From: Gammaproteobacteria bacterium
Lineage (GTDB): Bacteria; Pseudomonadota; Gammaproteobacteria; Pseudomonadales; Azotimanducaceae
Assembly: GCA_026713185.1 (NCBI GenBank)
Contig: JAPOOX010000258.1
Location: forward strand, 1 to 64,000
Direction: 5' to 3'
Length of the DNA: 64,000 nt
Shown one piece after another: positions 16,967 to 25,240 of this stretch. Numbering within the stretch: position 1 is the first letter of the stretch; each line of letters starts with the position of its first letter. The position numbers and the translations under genes were made by a program. The notes beneath the pieces were generated by a model that saw only the letters and a list, made by a program, of their open reading frames with translations, was not told the DNA's origin and searched no databases.

Positions 16967-18055
16967 ATGAGACTTCGAAGCCACACCGCATCGACAGCGC
17001 TCGGGGCATTGGGAACCGCAATGCAGACCATCATCGACGGCGTGGCGGCTGCTGTCCACGCGTTGGCCAGCGAACGACCAGGGTCGCAGCCGGCGACGCC
17101 AGACCCTCAGGTGGGAGCCGTGATCCTTGATGCCGAAGGACGCCCATTGAAGCGCGGTGGTGTCGATCTCGCCAAAACACTGACGCTGTCCGACGGGTCC
17201 TGGCTCTGGGTCGACATCGAAGGCTCCGTCGCCGTTGCTGAACCTGTCCTTGCGGCCCTTGGTGTCGAGCGGCCCGCCATTAGGAGTGCTCTGCAGCCCG
17301 AGGTTCCGCCAACGGCCACCGGCTTCGGCGACACGTTGCTGGTGGTGTACCATGAGTTCATCACCTCGCCGGCTATTACCCATCCCCTTGCGGTGTTCGT
17401 CACCGACCGATTCGTCGCCACCTGCCACGCATCGCCATCGCCCACGGTCGCCGCCCTCACCGAAAGTCTGGGGAGACCCGCATCGCCAACATCACCGCAA
17501 GGACTGGCATTGGCCACCGGGCGTCTCGCCGCCACACACCTCCTCGACGCAGCGGACCGGTACGAACCCACCCTGGACGACATCGAGGATCGTGTCTTCG
17601 GCGACCCGGACGACACGATCCTCGAACAGTTGACTGCATTCAAGCGGGAGCTGCGACTCCTGGCGCGTACGGGCCGAAGCCACGAGCGCATCGCCGGGCG
17701 GCTGGAAGAACATCCGGACCCAGAGCACACCCTCCAGCACGAGCGGGACCTCGATGCATTCCGCGAACAGTCCCACCGCCTACTCAGTCTTGCGACCATG
17801 CACGCGGGCACAGCAGGCGACCTGACTGACGGCTATCTCGCGATGTCCGCGCATCGCCTCAATCGGGTCATGCAGATCCTCACCGTTATCACGGTGATCT
17901 TCGTTCCACTCACGCTTCTCGCGGGTATCTACGGCATGAACTTCCAGAACATGCCCGAACTCACCACGCGCAATGGCTACTTCGTGATACTGACCGTGAT
18001 GTTCGTCGCTGTCGTCATCCAGGCGTTCTTTTTCAGGCGCAAACGATGGATCTGA
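16967..18055 (+). CDS. CorA-family divalent cation transporter
   Basis: 362 residues: a long soluble N-terminal domain, the coiled helix leading to the pore, and two C-terminal TM helices. The signature YGMNFQNMPEL (GMN loop) follows the first TM helix (ITVIFVPLTLLAGI), and the last helix ends in the basic FFFRRKRWI, as in CorA/ZntB Mg2+, Co2+ or Zn2+ channels. The ATG at 16967 has AAGGGG upstream; translation may also start at the Met at residue 19. It overlaps the K+-channel gene by 10 bp. Confidence 0.88.
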   Translation: MRLRSHTASTALGALGTAMQTIIDGVAAAVHALASERPGSQPATPDPQVGAVILDAEGRPLKRGGVDLAKTLTLSDGSWLWVDIEGSVAVAEPVLAALGVERPAIRSALQPEVPPTATGFGDTLLVVYHEFITSPAITHPLAVFVTDRFVATCHASPSPTVAALTESLGRPASPTSPQGLALATGRLAATHLLDAADRYEPTLDDIEDRVFGDPDDTILEQLTAFKRELRLLARTGRSHERIAGRLEEHPDPEHTLQHERDLDAFREQSHRLLSLATMHAGTAGDLTDGYLAMSAHRLNRVMQILTVITVIFVPLTLLAGIYGMNFQNMPELTTRNGYFVILTVMFVAVVIQAFFFRRKRWI

Positions 18056-18741
18056 ATCCCGAACGCAGGTTGGCTATCGTCAAACGGCTCGATTTCGTCT
18101 CAGCACCGTTCATAGTGCTGTCAGCCGTTTCGCTCGTAGTCGGTACGGAACTCGACGATGCATCCGACGTGGCATGGATGCTCAGGCAGTTCGAGACCGT
18201 GCTATCCGTACTCTTCACCGTCGAGTATGCGGCGAGACTCTATCTCGGCGGCCGAAAATACGCGTTCAGCCTGTTCGGAGTGGTCGATCTTCTCGCGGGT
18301 ATTCCCGGTTTGCTCATTCTTGCCGGTAGCAGCGATCTCATGGCACTCCGCCTGCTGCGAATCTTCCGGCTGTTCGCGCTTCTCAAGGTGGGTCGCTATA
18401 ACACTGCGGCCGCGCGCCTGGGCAGAGCCCTGCGATCCGTCCGCGAAGAGTTCGCCCTGCTAGGCGCCACTGCGGGCACCGTCCTGTATCTCTCGGCATT
18501 CGGTATTCACTACTTCGAACACGAGGCGCAGCCCGAAGAGTTCGCGACGTTCGGCGATTGCCTCTGGTGGGCCATCGTCTCTCTGACCACGGTCGGCTAT
18601 GGCGATGCGTATCCCACAACGCCCGGTGGAAAGGCTTTCGCCTCCCTTGTCCTGCTATTGTCGCTTGGTATCGTCGCCGCGCCAGCCGGCCTCATCGCTG
18701 CTGCGCTCACTTCCCAACGATCCGAACGCGAAGAGCCATGA
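18046..18741 (+). CDS. Voltage-gated potassium channel (six-TM Kv type)
   Basis: 231 residues. S1-S3 are hydrophobic, S4 (LMALRLLRIFRLFALLKVGR, about 98-117) carries spaced Arg/Lys voltage-sensor charges, and the selectivity filter T-V-G-Y-G-D is at 182-187, followed by the inner helix. It is a homotetrameric inner-membrane K+ channel by family. The stop overlaps the start of the RimB-like gene (ATGA). The C-terminus has no cytoplasmic RCK domain. Confidence 0.9.
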   Translation: MDLNPERRLAIVKRLDFVSAPFIVLSAVSLVVGTELDDASDVAWMLRQFETVLSVLFTVEYAARLYLGGRKYAFSLFGVVDLLAGIPGLLILAGSSDLMALRLLRIFRLFALLKVGRYNTAAARLGRALRSVREEFALLGATAGTVLYLSAFGIHYFEHEAQPEEFATFGDCLWWAIVSLTTVGYGDAYPTTPGGKAFASLVLLLSLGIVAAPAGLIAAALTSQRSEREEP

Positions 18742-19223
18742 CCACCCCGACCGGCTCCGTGAAACCCCCTCGATCCCGAGAATTGCTTGGATGGCGGGAA
18801 TGGGTGAGGCTCCCTACCATCGGCATTCCCGCCATCCGCGTCAAGGTTGATACCGGCGCACGAACTTCGGCGCTGAACGCCCGGCATATCGAGCCCTTCG
18901 ACTTCGACGGAGTCCCGTGGGTGAGGTTCACGTTGCACCAGCCCCGCGCGCGCGACCTCGTCTGCGCTGCCCCGGTCACGGAAAAGCGCGTCGTCAAGGA
19001 CTCCGGTGGCCATGCTGAGGAACGGTTCGTGATCGAAACTACCGTGGCGATCGGTGCAAGACCCGGGACCTGGCCGATCGAGATCACACTCGCGGATCGC
19101 GGCGACATGAGTTTCGCCATGTTGCTCGGACGCACTGCTATCCGTAACCGATTTACGGTCGACCCCGCCCTTTCCTACGTCGCCGGTATCCCACAGGTGG
19201 CACACAAAACGGAGACTATATAG
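18738..19223 (+). CDS. RimB-like retropepsin-type protease (PF05618, 'ATP-dependent zinc protease')
   Basis: 161 residues. [20 protein letters not shown] contains the aspartic-protease-like D-T-G-A motif, followed by [11 protein letters not shown] in the C-terminal half, both typical of the family first named putative ATP-dependent zinc protease and seen as RimB beside RimK in Pseudomonas. It is placed directly before rimK (19223 is shared by its stop and the GTG start). The likely job is to cut or regulate RimK-added tails on a target protein, as inferred from the rimABK context. The ATG at 18738 overlaps the K+-channel stop (ATGA). Confidence 0.82.
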   Translation: MTTPTGSVKPPRSRELLGWREWVRLPTIGIPAIRVKVDTGARTSALNARHIEPFDFDGVPWVRFTLHQPRARDLVCAAPVTEKRVVKDSGGHAEERFVIETTVAIGARPGTWPIEITLADRGDMSFAMLLGRTAIRNRFTVDPALSYVAGIPQVAHKTETI

Positions 19224-20128
19224 TGAAAATCGCCATCCTTTCCCGCAGTTCCAAGCTCTATTCCACCCGGCGCCTCGTCGAAGCGGCCAGCGCACGCGGT
19301 CACGATGTCAAAATCGTCGACACGCTGCGCTGCTACATGAACATGGCCACCGCGAGACCTTCCATCAACTACCGGGGCAAGCCGCTCGACGACTTCGATG
19401 CCGTCATACCCCGCATCGGCGCGTCCATCACGTTCTACGGCACCGCCGTGGTGCGCCAGTTTGAAATGATGGGCGTCTATGCTGTCAATGAGTCCGTCGC
19501 CATCTCGCGCTCCCGCGATAAGCTACGCTCCATGCAGCTGCTGGCGCGCCGGGATATTGGCCTGCCGGTCACGGGCTTTGCGCACACGACCGACGACATA
19601 CCGGATCTCATCAACATGGTCGGCGGAGCGCCGCTGGTCGTGAAGCTCCTGGAAGGGACGCAGGGCGTGGGGGTCGTGCTCTGCGAGACACGCAAAGCTG
19701 CCGAGAGCGTCATCGAGGCATTCTTCGGCATCGACGTCAACATCATGGTGCAAGAGTACATAGCGGAGGCCGGTGGGGCGGACATCCGCTGCTTCGTGAT
19801 TGGCGACCGGGTCGTGGCGGCGATGCGCCGCCAGGCACAGCCGGGGGAGTTCCGCTCCAACCTCCACCGTGGCGGTTCTGCACAGATGGCGCGCATCACG
19901 CCGGCCGAGCGCCGCACCGCAGTCGGCGCGGCGCGGGCGATGGGCCTCAACATGGCCGGCGTCGACCTCATCCGCTCGAACCACGGGCCACTCGTCCTCG
20001 AAGTCAACAGTTCTCCGGGCCTTGAGGGCATCGAAGAGTCGACCGACATCAATGTTGCCGATCTCATCATCCAATTCATTGAGCGGCATGCCCGCCGCGG
20101 AAGGACCCAGACCCGTGGCACAGGATAA
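19223..20128 (+). CDS. rimK: RimK-type ATP-grasp alpha-L-glutamate ligase
   Basis: 301 residues with a GTG start. An N-terminal [20 protein letters not shown] pre-ATP-grasp domain, then the ATP-grasp fold with [16 protein letters not shown] (glycine-rich loop), [26 protein letters not shown] and the metal-binding [14 protein letters not shown]. RimK adds glutamates to the C-terminus of ribosomal protein S6, or to another substrate in paralogous systems. Its length and motifs match the classical enzyme. Here it sits with channels rather than with ribosomal genes, so S6 may not be its only target. Confidence 0.92.
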   Translation: MKIAILSRSSKLYSTRRLVEAASARGHDVKIVDTLRCYMNMATARPSINYRGKPLDDFDAVIPRIGASITFYGTAVVRQFEMMGVYAVNESVAISRSRDKLRSMQLLARRDIGLPVTGFAHTTDDIPDLINMVGGAPLVVKLLEGTQGVGVVLCETRKAAESVIEAFFGIDVNIMVQEYIAEAGGADIRCFVIGDRVVAAMRRQAQPGEFRSNLHRGGSAQMARITPAERRTAVGAARAMGLNMAGVDLIRSNHGPLVLEVNSSPGLEGIEESTDINVADLIIQFIERHARRGRTQTRGTG

Positions 20129-21266
20129 GGCAACCGGCGCGAAGGCGCCCATGACAGTGCTGGCCACAGAACCTGAAGCGGGAGTAACACGTCGCCGCAT
20201 AGCCACGCTACAGGGTCCGTTCCAGATCGCCGGTCGGCGCGTGCGCGGGGGCGAGCGCCTGCAGTTCGAACTGCCAATGGCCCAGCTATATACGCAGGCG
20301 CCGCTCGACATGCCCGTGGAAGTGATCCGCGGACGATGGGATGGTCCGGTTCTCCTCATCAGCGCCGCCATTCACGGCGACGAGATCAACGGCATCGAGA
20401 TTATCCGCCGCCTGCGAACGCTGACGGCACTAAACCGACTGCACGGCACTCTGGTTCTCGTGCCGATCGTAAACCTGTTTGGCTTCCTGAGCCAGTCACG
20501 CTATCTGCCGGACCGCCGCGACCTCAACCGCAGCTTTCCCGGCTTGGTGAAGGGCTCAGTTGCGGCGCGCACCGCCAATGTGTTTTTCGAATCGGTCGTC
20601 ACCCGATGCACACATATCATCGACCTGCACACGGCCGCCATCAACCGCGAGAACCTGCCCCAGATACGGGCCACACTCGACCAACCGGGTGTCGAGGAGA
20701 TGGCGCGCGGATTCGCCATTCCCGTCATCGTCGACTCCGGGCTTCTCGACGGCAGCCTGCGCGCCGAAGCTGGCAAAATCGACATCCCGGTCATCACATA
20801 CGAAGCCGGCGAGGCACTGCGTCTCGATGAGAAAGCAATCGTCGCCGGAGTGCGCGGCGTGGTTAACGTCATGCGCACGCTCGAAATGTTGCCGTCCCGT
20901 CGGAGCCGCGCGGCGCGCGCCGAACCTTACGTCGCCAACACGACCAGCTGGTTCCGGTCTCCCGCCGACGGTCTGTTTCGACCATTGACCCGCCTCGGCT
21001 CGCAAGTCCGAAAAGGCGAGACGCTGGGTGTCGTCTCCGCTCCGTTCACGTCGGACGACACCGTGCTTGCGGCGCCGTTCGAGGGCATCGTCATCTGCGT
21101 CAGCAAAATGCCTCTGGTGAATGAAGGCGATGCGCTGTTCCATCTCGCGCGTTTCCGTACGGCATCGGAGGTCGAGGGAGAAATCGCGTCCCACGATAGC
21201 GAAATCGCGGACGACCCGTTGTTTGACATCGAGACCGTAGACGACATTGAGGCGGAATCCAGTTGA
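20115..21266 (+). CDS. Succinylglutamate desuccinylase/aspartoacylase-family (M14-like) hydrolase
   Basis: About 383 residues. The zinc site is visible as [12 protein letters not shown] (H..E), the substrate Arg-Asn pair as [10 protein letters not shown], and the third zinc ligand as HIIDLHTA; the family base may be E in [14 protein letters not shown]-terminal all-beta domain ([20 protein letters not shown]) resembles a biotinyl-lipoyl-like hybrid fold. AstE-like proteins often occur beside RimK and are expected to remove an acyl or amino-acid group. I take the GTG at 20115, preceded by GGAAGG; ATGs at 20088 and 20151 are alternatives. It overlaps rimK by 14 bp. Confidence 0.83.
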   Translation: MAQDKATGAKAPMTVLATEPEAGVTRRRIATLQGPFQIAGRRVRGGERLQFELPMAQLYTQAPLDMPVEVIRGRWDGPVLLISAAIHGDEINGIEIIRRLRTLTALNRLHGTLVLVPIVNLFGFLSQSRYLPDRRDLNRSFPGLVKGSVAARTANVFFESVVTRCTHIIDLHTAAINRENLPQIRATLDQPGVEEMARGFAIPVIVDSGLLDGSLRAEAGKIDIPVITYEAGEALRLDEKAIVAGVRGVVNVMRTLEMLPSRRSRAARAEPYVANTTSWFRSPADGLFRPLTRLGSQVRKGETLGVVSAPFTSDDTVLAAPFEGIVICVSKMPLVNEGDALFHLARFRTASEVEGEIASHDSEIADDPLFDIETVDDIEAESS

Positions 21267-21450
21267 CCGCGAGTCCGACGTTTCTTCTGGTCGGTCCCCG
21301 GCTCTCTACTGTGCGCCTGACCGACCACGGCGCTGCGGTACTCGCGGTTCCGATTGGCTTCCGTATCCGTCCCGTGGTCAAGCGCTGGCCTCGCATGGTC
21401 ACTGACACGTTCTTCCTTTTCCCAACGCCACATCCCCAAGGAGACACAAA

Positions 21451-22323
21451 ATGCTGGATTCGATAAACAACCTCGGCGAGGGTGCATTCGCCGCGCTCAC
21501 ATCCACATGGAGCGAAATCGCCGCCTTTCTCCCCAATCTCGCTGGTGCACTGGTCATCCTCACCCTGGGCTACATCGTTGCCAAGATCGCATCGTCCGTG
21601 GTTCGTCGCCTCCTGGCCGCCTTGGGCCTTGACCACCTCAGCGAGCGAACCGGGATCGTAAAGCTGCTCAAGCAAATCAACGTGGAGAGGACCGCGAGTT
21701 ACATACTCGGACGGATCGTCTTCTGGATTCTCATGCTGACATTCCTGCTGTCCGCGTCGGAGTCGCTTGGGCTCGACCGGCTGTCCGCGACAATCAACAG
21801 CCTCGTCCAGTATCTGCCGCGGGTCCTCGGCGCAGTGTTCATCCTATCGATAGGCTTGTTTGTCGCGACTTTTGCCCGCGATGCGGTGCGTGGAGCTGCC
21901 GCCAACATAGGCTCGCGCCATGCGAACACCCTTGGGCAAACAACCTACGTGCTGCTCGCCGTAATCGCGGCCGCTCTGGCCGTCGGCCAGCTCGACCTGG
22001 AGACTGAACTGCTCACCGTCGCCGTCGGTGTCGTAATCCTGTCGGCCGGCGTCGCCGCTGCACTCGCATTCGGTCTCGGTTCACGAGATGTCGCAGGCAA
22101 TGTGATCGCTGGAGCCTACCTGCGCGACACCTTCTCCCCCGGAACCCGGATCGAGGTCGAGGGTCTGAAAGGGGAGGTCAAGGCGGTGGAGGCGACCAGT
22201 ACCGTGTTGGCCACGAACGACGACAGCGAGGCTTGCGTCCCGAACATGTTTCTGCTGCGGAACACCGTGTTCGTGGACCTGCCACCCATGGAGCTAGACG
22301 AGGACGCGACCGACGAATCATGA
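21451..22323 (+). CDS. MscS-like mechanosensitive channel (paralog 2)
   Basis: 290 residues, collinear with the 15514 gene from the first residue (MLDSINNLGEGAFAALTSTW against MIDSIGDLGQGTLVALTTMW) through ILMLTFLLSASESLGLDRLS, AFGLGSRDVAGNVIAGAYLRD and GEVKAVEATSTVL. AAGGAG precedes the ATG. The 184 bp before it hold no other gene I support. The pair probably arose by duplication and may form mixed oligomers or be differently regulated; that is inference. Confidence 0.87.
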   Translation: MLDSINNLGEGAFAALTSTWSEIAAFLPNLAGALVILTLGYIVAKIASSVVRRLLAALGLDHLSERTGIVKLLKQINVERTASYILGRIVFWILMLTFLLSASESLGLDRLSATINSLVQYLPRVLGAVFILSIGLFVATFARDAVRGAAANIGSRHANTLGQTTYVLLAVIAAALAVGQLDLETELLTVAVGVVILSAGVAAALAFGLGSRDVAGNVIAGAYLRDTFSPGTRIEVEGLKGEVKAVEATSTVLATNDDSEACVPNMFLLRNTVFVDLPPMELDEDATDES

Positions 22324-22402
22324 CCCAAGCTGGGCAGCATTGAAAAGTTGACAGCATTGACGGTCCAAACTCGAAACGACGCGGGTGCGACCTAAATTAT
22401 TC

Positions 22403-22501
22403 GAACAAACGGGTCGGAGTAAAGTGCCGGAGTAAAACGTCACGCTTTTGCAGCAACGTTGAGTTTTACTCCGGCACTTTACTCTGACCCCACTATTTTT
22501 T
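22403..22501. repeat. Hairpin element copy B (upstream of hipBA)
   Basis: Left end GAACAAACGGGTCGG (one G fewer than C and E), tandem GGAGTAAA arm, the 26-base centre in the forward orientation, and the 3' arm with one change (ACTCTGACCCC) to ACTATTTTT. The rest of 22324-22616 is the AT-rich hipBA promoter region. Confidence 0.92.
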
Positions 22502-22616
22502 GAAGCAATTCCCTGACTTGGATGAAGGCGCCAGTCGATAAGGACTTGCAGTGTCAGATATATCGTAATATGCTTTCAAAAGCTGTTTATATCAATTAAT
22601 TTGCTCTTGAAGTGCT

Positions 22617-22958
22617 ATGTCTACACGGAACGCCCTCACAACATCCCCGCCCTACCCGGTCGAACAGACCATCAGACAGATTGGCGCCAACCTGCGCACT
22701 GCGCGCTTGCGGCGCAACCTGAGCATTGAACATGTAGCAGAGATAATCGGCGCAGGATCCCGGGCAATTCGAGCCGCTGAGCAAGGCAGGGTATCAACCG
22801 GTGTTGGAGTCTATATCGCGCTGCTGTGGGCCTACGATCTGTTGGACCCCGCATTGGAACTGGCGGACCCGGGCAAAGACGAGACAGGCTTGTCCTACTT
22901 GGCAGAAAAAGAACGACAACGTGCCCGCAACCGGACCATACTGGACAATGATTTCTGA
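22617..22958 (+). CDS. hipB: HipB-like XRE-family antitoxin
   Basis: 113 residues. A Cro/CI-type helix-turn-helix spans about 20-80 (IRQIGANLRTARLRRNLSIE and VAEIIGAGSRAIRAAEQGR), followed by a conserved YIALLWAYDLLDPALELADP segment and a charged tail. HipB binds and neutralises HipA and represses the operon. It overlaps hipA by 11 bp. The AT-rich region upstream is the likely autoregulated promoter, with hairpin element B just before it. Confidence 0.85.
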   Translation: MSTRNALTTSPPYPVEQTIRQIGANLRTARLRRNLSIEHVAEIIGAGSRAIRAAEQGRVSTGVGVYIALLWAYDLLDPALELADPGKDETGLSYLAEKERQRARNRTILDNDF

Positions 22959-24243
22959 ATTCAATCAGTCCGAATGTTTTGTCTATATCAACTTGCCAGG
23001 TGAGACAAGACCGGTCACTGCGGGTAAATTGGTCATTCGGCCTGATAAGTCAGGCCTGCCTCACGGGATGTTTGTCTACGGGAGAAGCTATCTGGACCGA
23101 CAGGACAAGGTGCCGATTGACCCTATCGAGTTGAAACTTTCTGACCGTGTTTATGAAACGCGCGCTTTGAAGGGCGTGTTCGGCGCCTTCCGGGATGCCG
23201 GCCCGGACCACTGGGGACGGCAGGTCCTGGAACGGCATGCGGGAAAGCCTGAACTGAGCGAACTGGATTATTTGCTTCTGTCGCCGGATGATCGGGCAGG
23301 CGCCTTGGGTTTTGGCTTGAGTCCGATAGCGCCGACTGAATCACCCGGGTTCAATCAAACCCTGGATCTGGCGCAACTGCAAAATGTTGCAATGGCTGTA
23401 GTTAATGACGAACCGCTTCCCGATGAGTCGTATAAGGAACAGGTTTTTGACCTGATGTTGGTCGGCACCTCCATGGGTGGGGCACGGCCCAAGACGGTTG
23501 TCGAAGATTATGAGGGATTGTGGCTGGCAAAGTTTAATCGCGAGGATGATAAGTGGAACAACGCCCGGGTGGAACATGCAATGTTGATGCTCGCCCGGTC
23601 TTGTGGCCTCACGTCAGCCACAAGCACCGTCGTTCAAGTCGGGAATCGTGATGTGTTGCTCGTCAAACGCTTCGACCGGGAGAAAACCGGGGAAGGCTAT
23701 ACCCGCGCCCGCATGCTCAGTGCCTTGACCTTGTTGCGCGCTGAGGATACTCACTCTGCACGCAGGAAATGGTCTTACCCTGTGCTGGCAGAAGAGTTGC
23801 GCCGAATGTCTGCAACGCCGGGTGAGAATGCCGAGGAACTGTTTCGGCGTATGTGTTTCAATGCATTAATCTCCAATATTGATGATCACCCGCGCAATCA
23901 CGCCGTTATTGCGAAAGGGCATGACTGGGAATTATCTCCTGCTTACGATTTGACTCCCTTCTCGCCTGTCAGCATTGAACGACGCGATCTGGCCATGATC
24001 TGCGGGGATGACGGCCGCCGCGCCAAGGCGGCAAACCTGCTGTCTCAATCAAACCGGTTCTGCTGGATAAAGACGCAGCGGCAAACATTCTGGATAACAT
24101 GCAAAAACAGATCAAGAGCACATGGTATGAAACGGCCTGCCGGGCAGGGGTTTCGGAATCCGACTGCAAAAAAATCAGCGGCACCTTTGTCTATGAAGGA
24201 TTCTTTTACGAACAAACGGGGTCGGAGTAAAGTGCCGGAGTAA
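22948..24243 (+). CDS. hipA: HipA-like serine/threonine kinase toxin, frameshifted near the C-terminus
   Basis: The frame encodes 431 residues. The couple domain (VYINLPGETRPVTAGKL), the P-loop-like FDLMLVGTSMGGARPK, the catalytic NALISNIDDHPRNHAVI (D312/D313) and the metal-binding PAYDLTPF (D334) are all present, so the kinase core is intact. After about residue 370 (near 24058) the protein changes to a Lys/Arg-rich tail. The +1 frame there reads on smoothly as LLDKDAAANILDNMQKQIKS and ends in TAA at 24228-24230, inside hairpin copy C. So a single-base loss probably replaced the last ~60 residues. HipA kinases phosphorylate tRNA synthetases or other targets and cause dormancy. Whether this version is active is unknown. 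Confidence 0.8.
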   Translation: MISEFNQSECFVYINLPGETRPVTAGKLVIRPDKSGLPHGMFVYGRSYLDRQDKVPIDPIELKLSDRVYETRALKGVFGAFRDAGPDHWGRQVLERHAGKPELSELDYLLLSPDDRAGALGFGLSPIAPTESPGFNQTLDLAQLQNVAMAVVNDEPLPDESYKEQVFDLMLVGTSMGGARPKTVVEDYEGLWLAKFNREDDKWNNARVEHAMLMLARSCGLTSATSTVVQVGNRDVLLVKRFDREKTGEGYTRARMLSALTLLRAEDTHSARRKWSYPVLAEELRRMSATPGENAEELFRRMCFNALISNIDDHPRNHAVIAKGHDWELSPAYDLTPFSPVSIERRDLAMICGDDGRRAKAANLLSQSNRFCWIKTQRQTFWITCKNRSRAHGMKRPAGQGFRNPTAKKSAAPLSMKDSFTNKRGRSKVPE

Positions 24244-24310
24244 AACTCAACGTTGCTGCAAAAGCGTGACGTTTTACTTCGGCACTTTACTCCGACCCCA
24301 CTATTTTTGG
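24210..24310. repeat. Hairpin element copy C (centre inverted)
   Basis: Left end GAACAAACGGGGTCGG and right end CCGACCCCACTATTTTTGG are oriented as in copies B and E, but the 26-base centre reads CTCAACGTTGCTGCAAAAGC, the reverse complement of the others. The 3' arm carries ACTTCGG instead of ACTCCGG. Its first 21 bases supply the last six codons and stop of the ancestral hipA frame. Confidence 0.93.
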
Positions 24311-24414
24311 TAACCCAACTCGTCGGTGCAGCCTGTCACTTTGCTCTCAGCATAAGAAAATATATTATTTCATCTATGTACACAGACTTTTTCAGTAGCA
24401 AGTAGGGTACGCAA

Positions 24415-24957
24415 TTGAAGACCTTGATAACTCAGGCTTGCCACTCGCATGCCGGTCGGCTCGCGATGCTTTTCACGGCATGGTTCGTTCCAACGACTGC
24501 TTTGGATCTTTGGATTACATGGTTAGGGATATACCACCTCCCTGAACGCATTGAGAGGTTCGGCATCGTCGAGGGGAACCCCTATACGGACCTGACGTCG
24601 GTCTACGCGTTTGTGATGCCGGAAGTCGTCGCTTTTTTCATTGGGATCGTCTTGGTGTTCAGTGGTGGCATGCTCAAGACGCGACGTCTGGCGGCGCTCG
24701 GTCAACGTCTGGATGACCTTCGCCAGCAAGGCTACTGGACCTTCTGCAAACAGTACAACAAGGCTGGCCAATTTACGAGCTACATGATCCTCATCCCCAT
24801 TGTGGTTGCAGTCGGCCGCGTTGAGCCGGTGGTCAACAATATCATGTGGCTTGCGATAGGTTGGGGACCCACTGCCCTGTTTGGCGCTTTTACGGCTATC
24901 GTCGCATGCGGTATTGCCGTGTTTCCGACGTACTACATGATTCTCAGGTGGACATGA
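24415..24957 (+). CDS. Hypothetical integral membrane protein
   Basis: 180 residues (TTG start) or 163 from an ATG at 24466. It has about four hydrophobic helices: LAMLFTAWFVPTTALDLWIT, VMPEVVAFFIGIVLVFSGG, YMILIPIVVAVGRVEPVV and ALFGAFTAIVACGIAVFPTY. I recognise no family. It stands alone between hipBA and a convergent fic gene. 24958-25240 holds no gene or repeat I can support. Confidence 0.6.
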   Translation: MKTLITQACHSHAGRLAMLFTAWFVPTTALDLWITWLGIYHLPERIERFGIVEGNPYTDLTSVYAFVMPEVVAFFIGIVLVFSGGMLKTRRLAALGQRLDDLRQQGYWTFCKQYNKAGQFTSYMILIPIVVAVGRVEPVVNNIMWLAIGWGPTALFGAFTAIVACGIAVFPTYYMILRWT

Positions 24958-25240
24958 GGATCAACCTATCCAATTTTCCCGGTTTTGGGCAAACGGTCAG
25001 ATTTTTTCTGTTCGGCGACAATTCTCCTTACCAGTAGTATTGACTCATCTAAGAATCACACTACTTTGCCATAAAATTTAAACTGTCCTTATAATTCAAT
25101 ACGTCGGTACTCAGGCTTAAACAGGTTGGATTTCATTTTGCACTTTTTCACCTCCCATAAGCGTGCAAAAATCAGGAGTCTTGCCAGGTAAAACCCAATA
25201 TGGGGCGATTCTGCTACGTCATGATGCCTGTGTCAGGTGT

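Noticed and set aside
19477-21194. Long minus-strand frames opposite rimK and AstE-like genes
   Set aside because: GC-rich coding DNA gives long antisense frames; the plus-strand products have full family motifs.
21263-21466. 67-residue frame between AstE-like and the second MscS gene
   Set aside because: TTG start, no family, overlaps the MscS ribosome-binding region.
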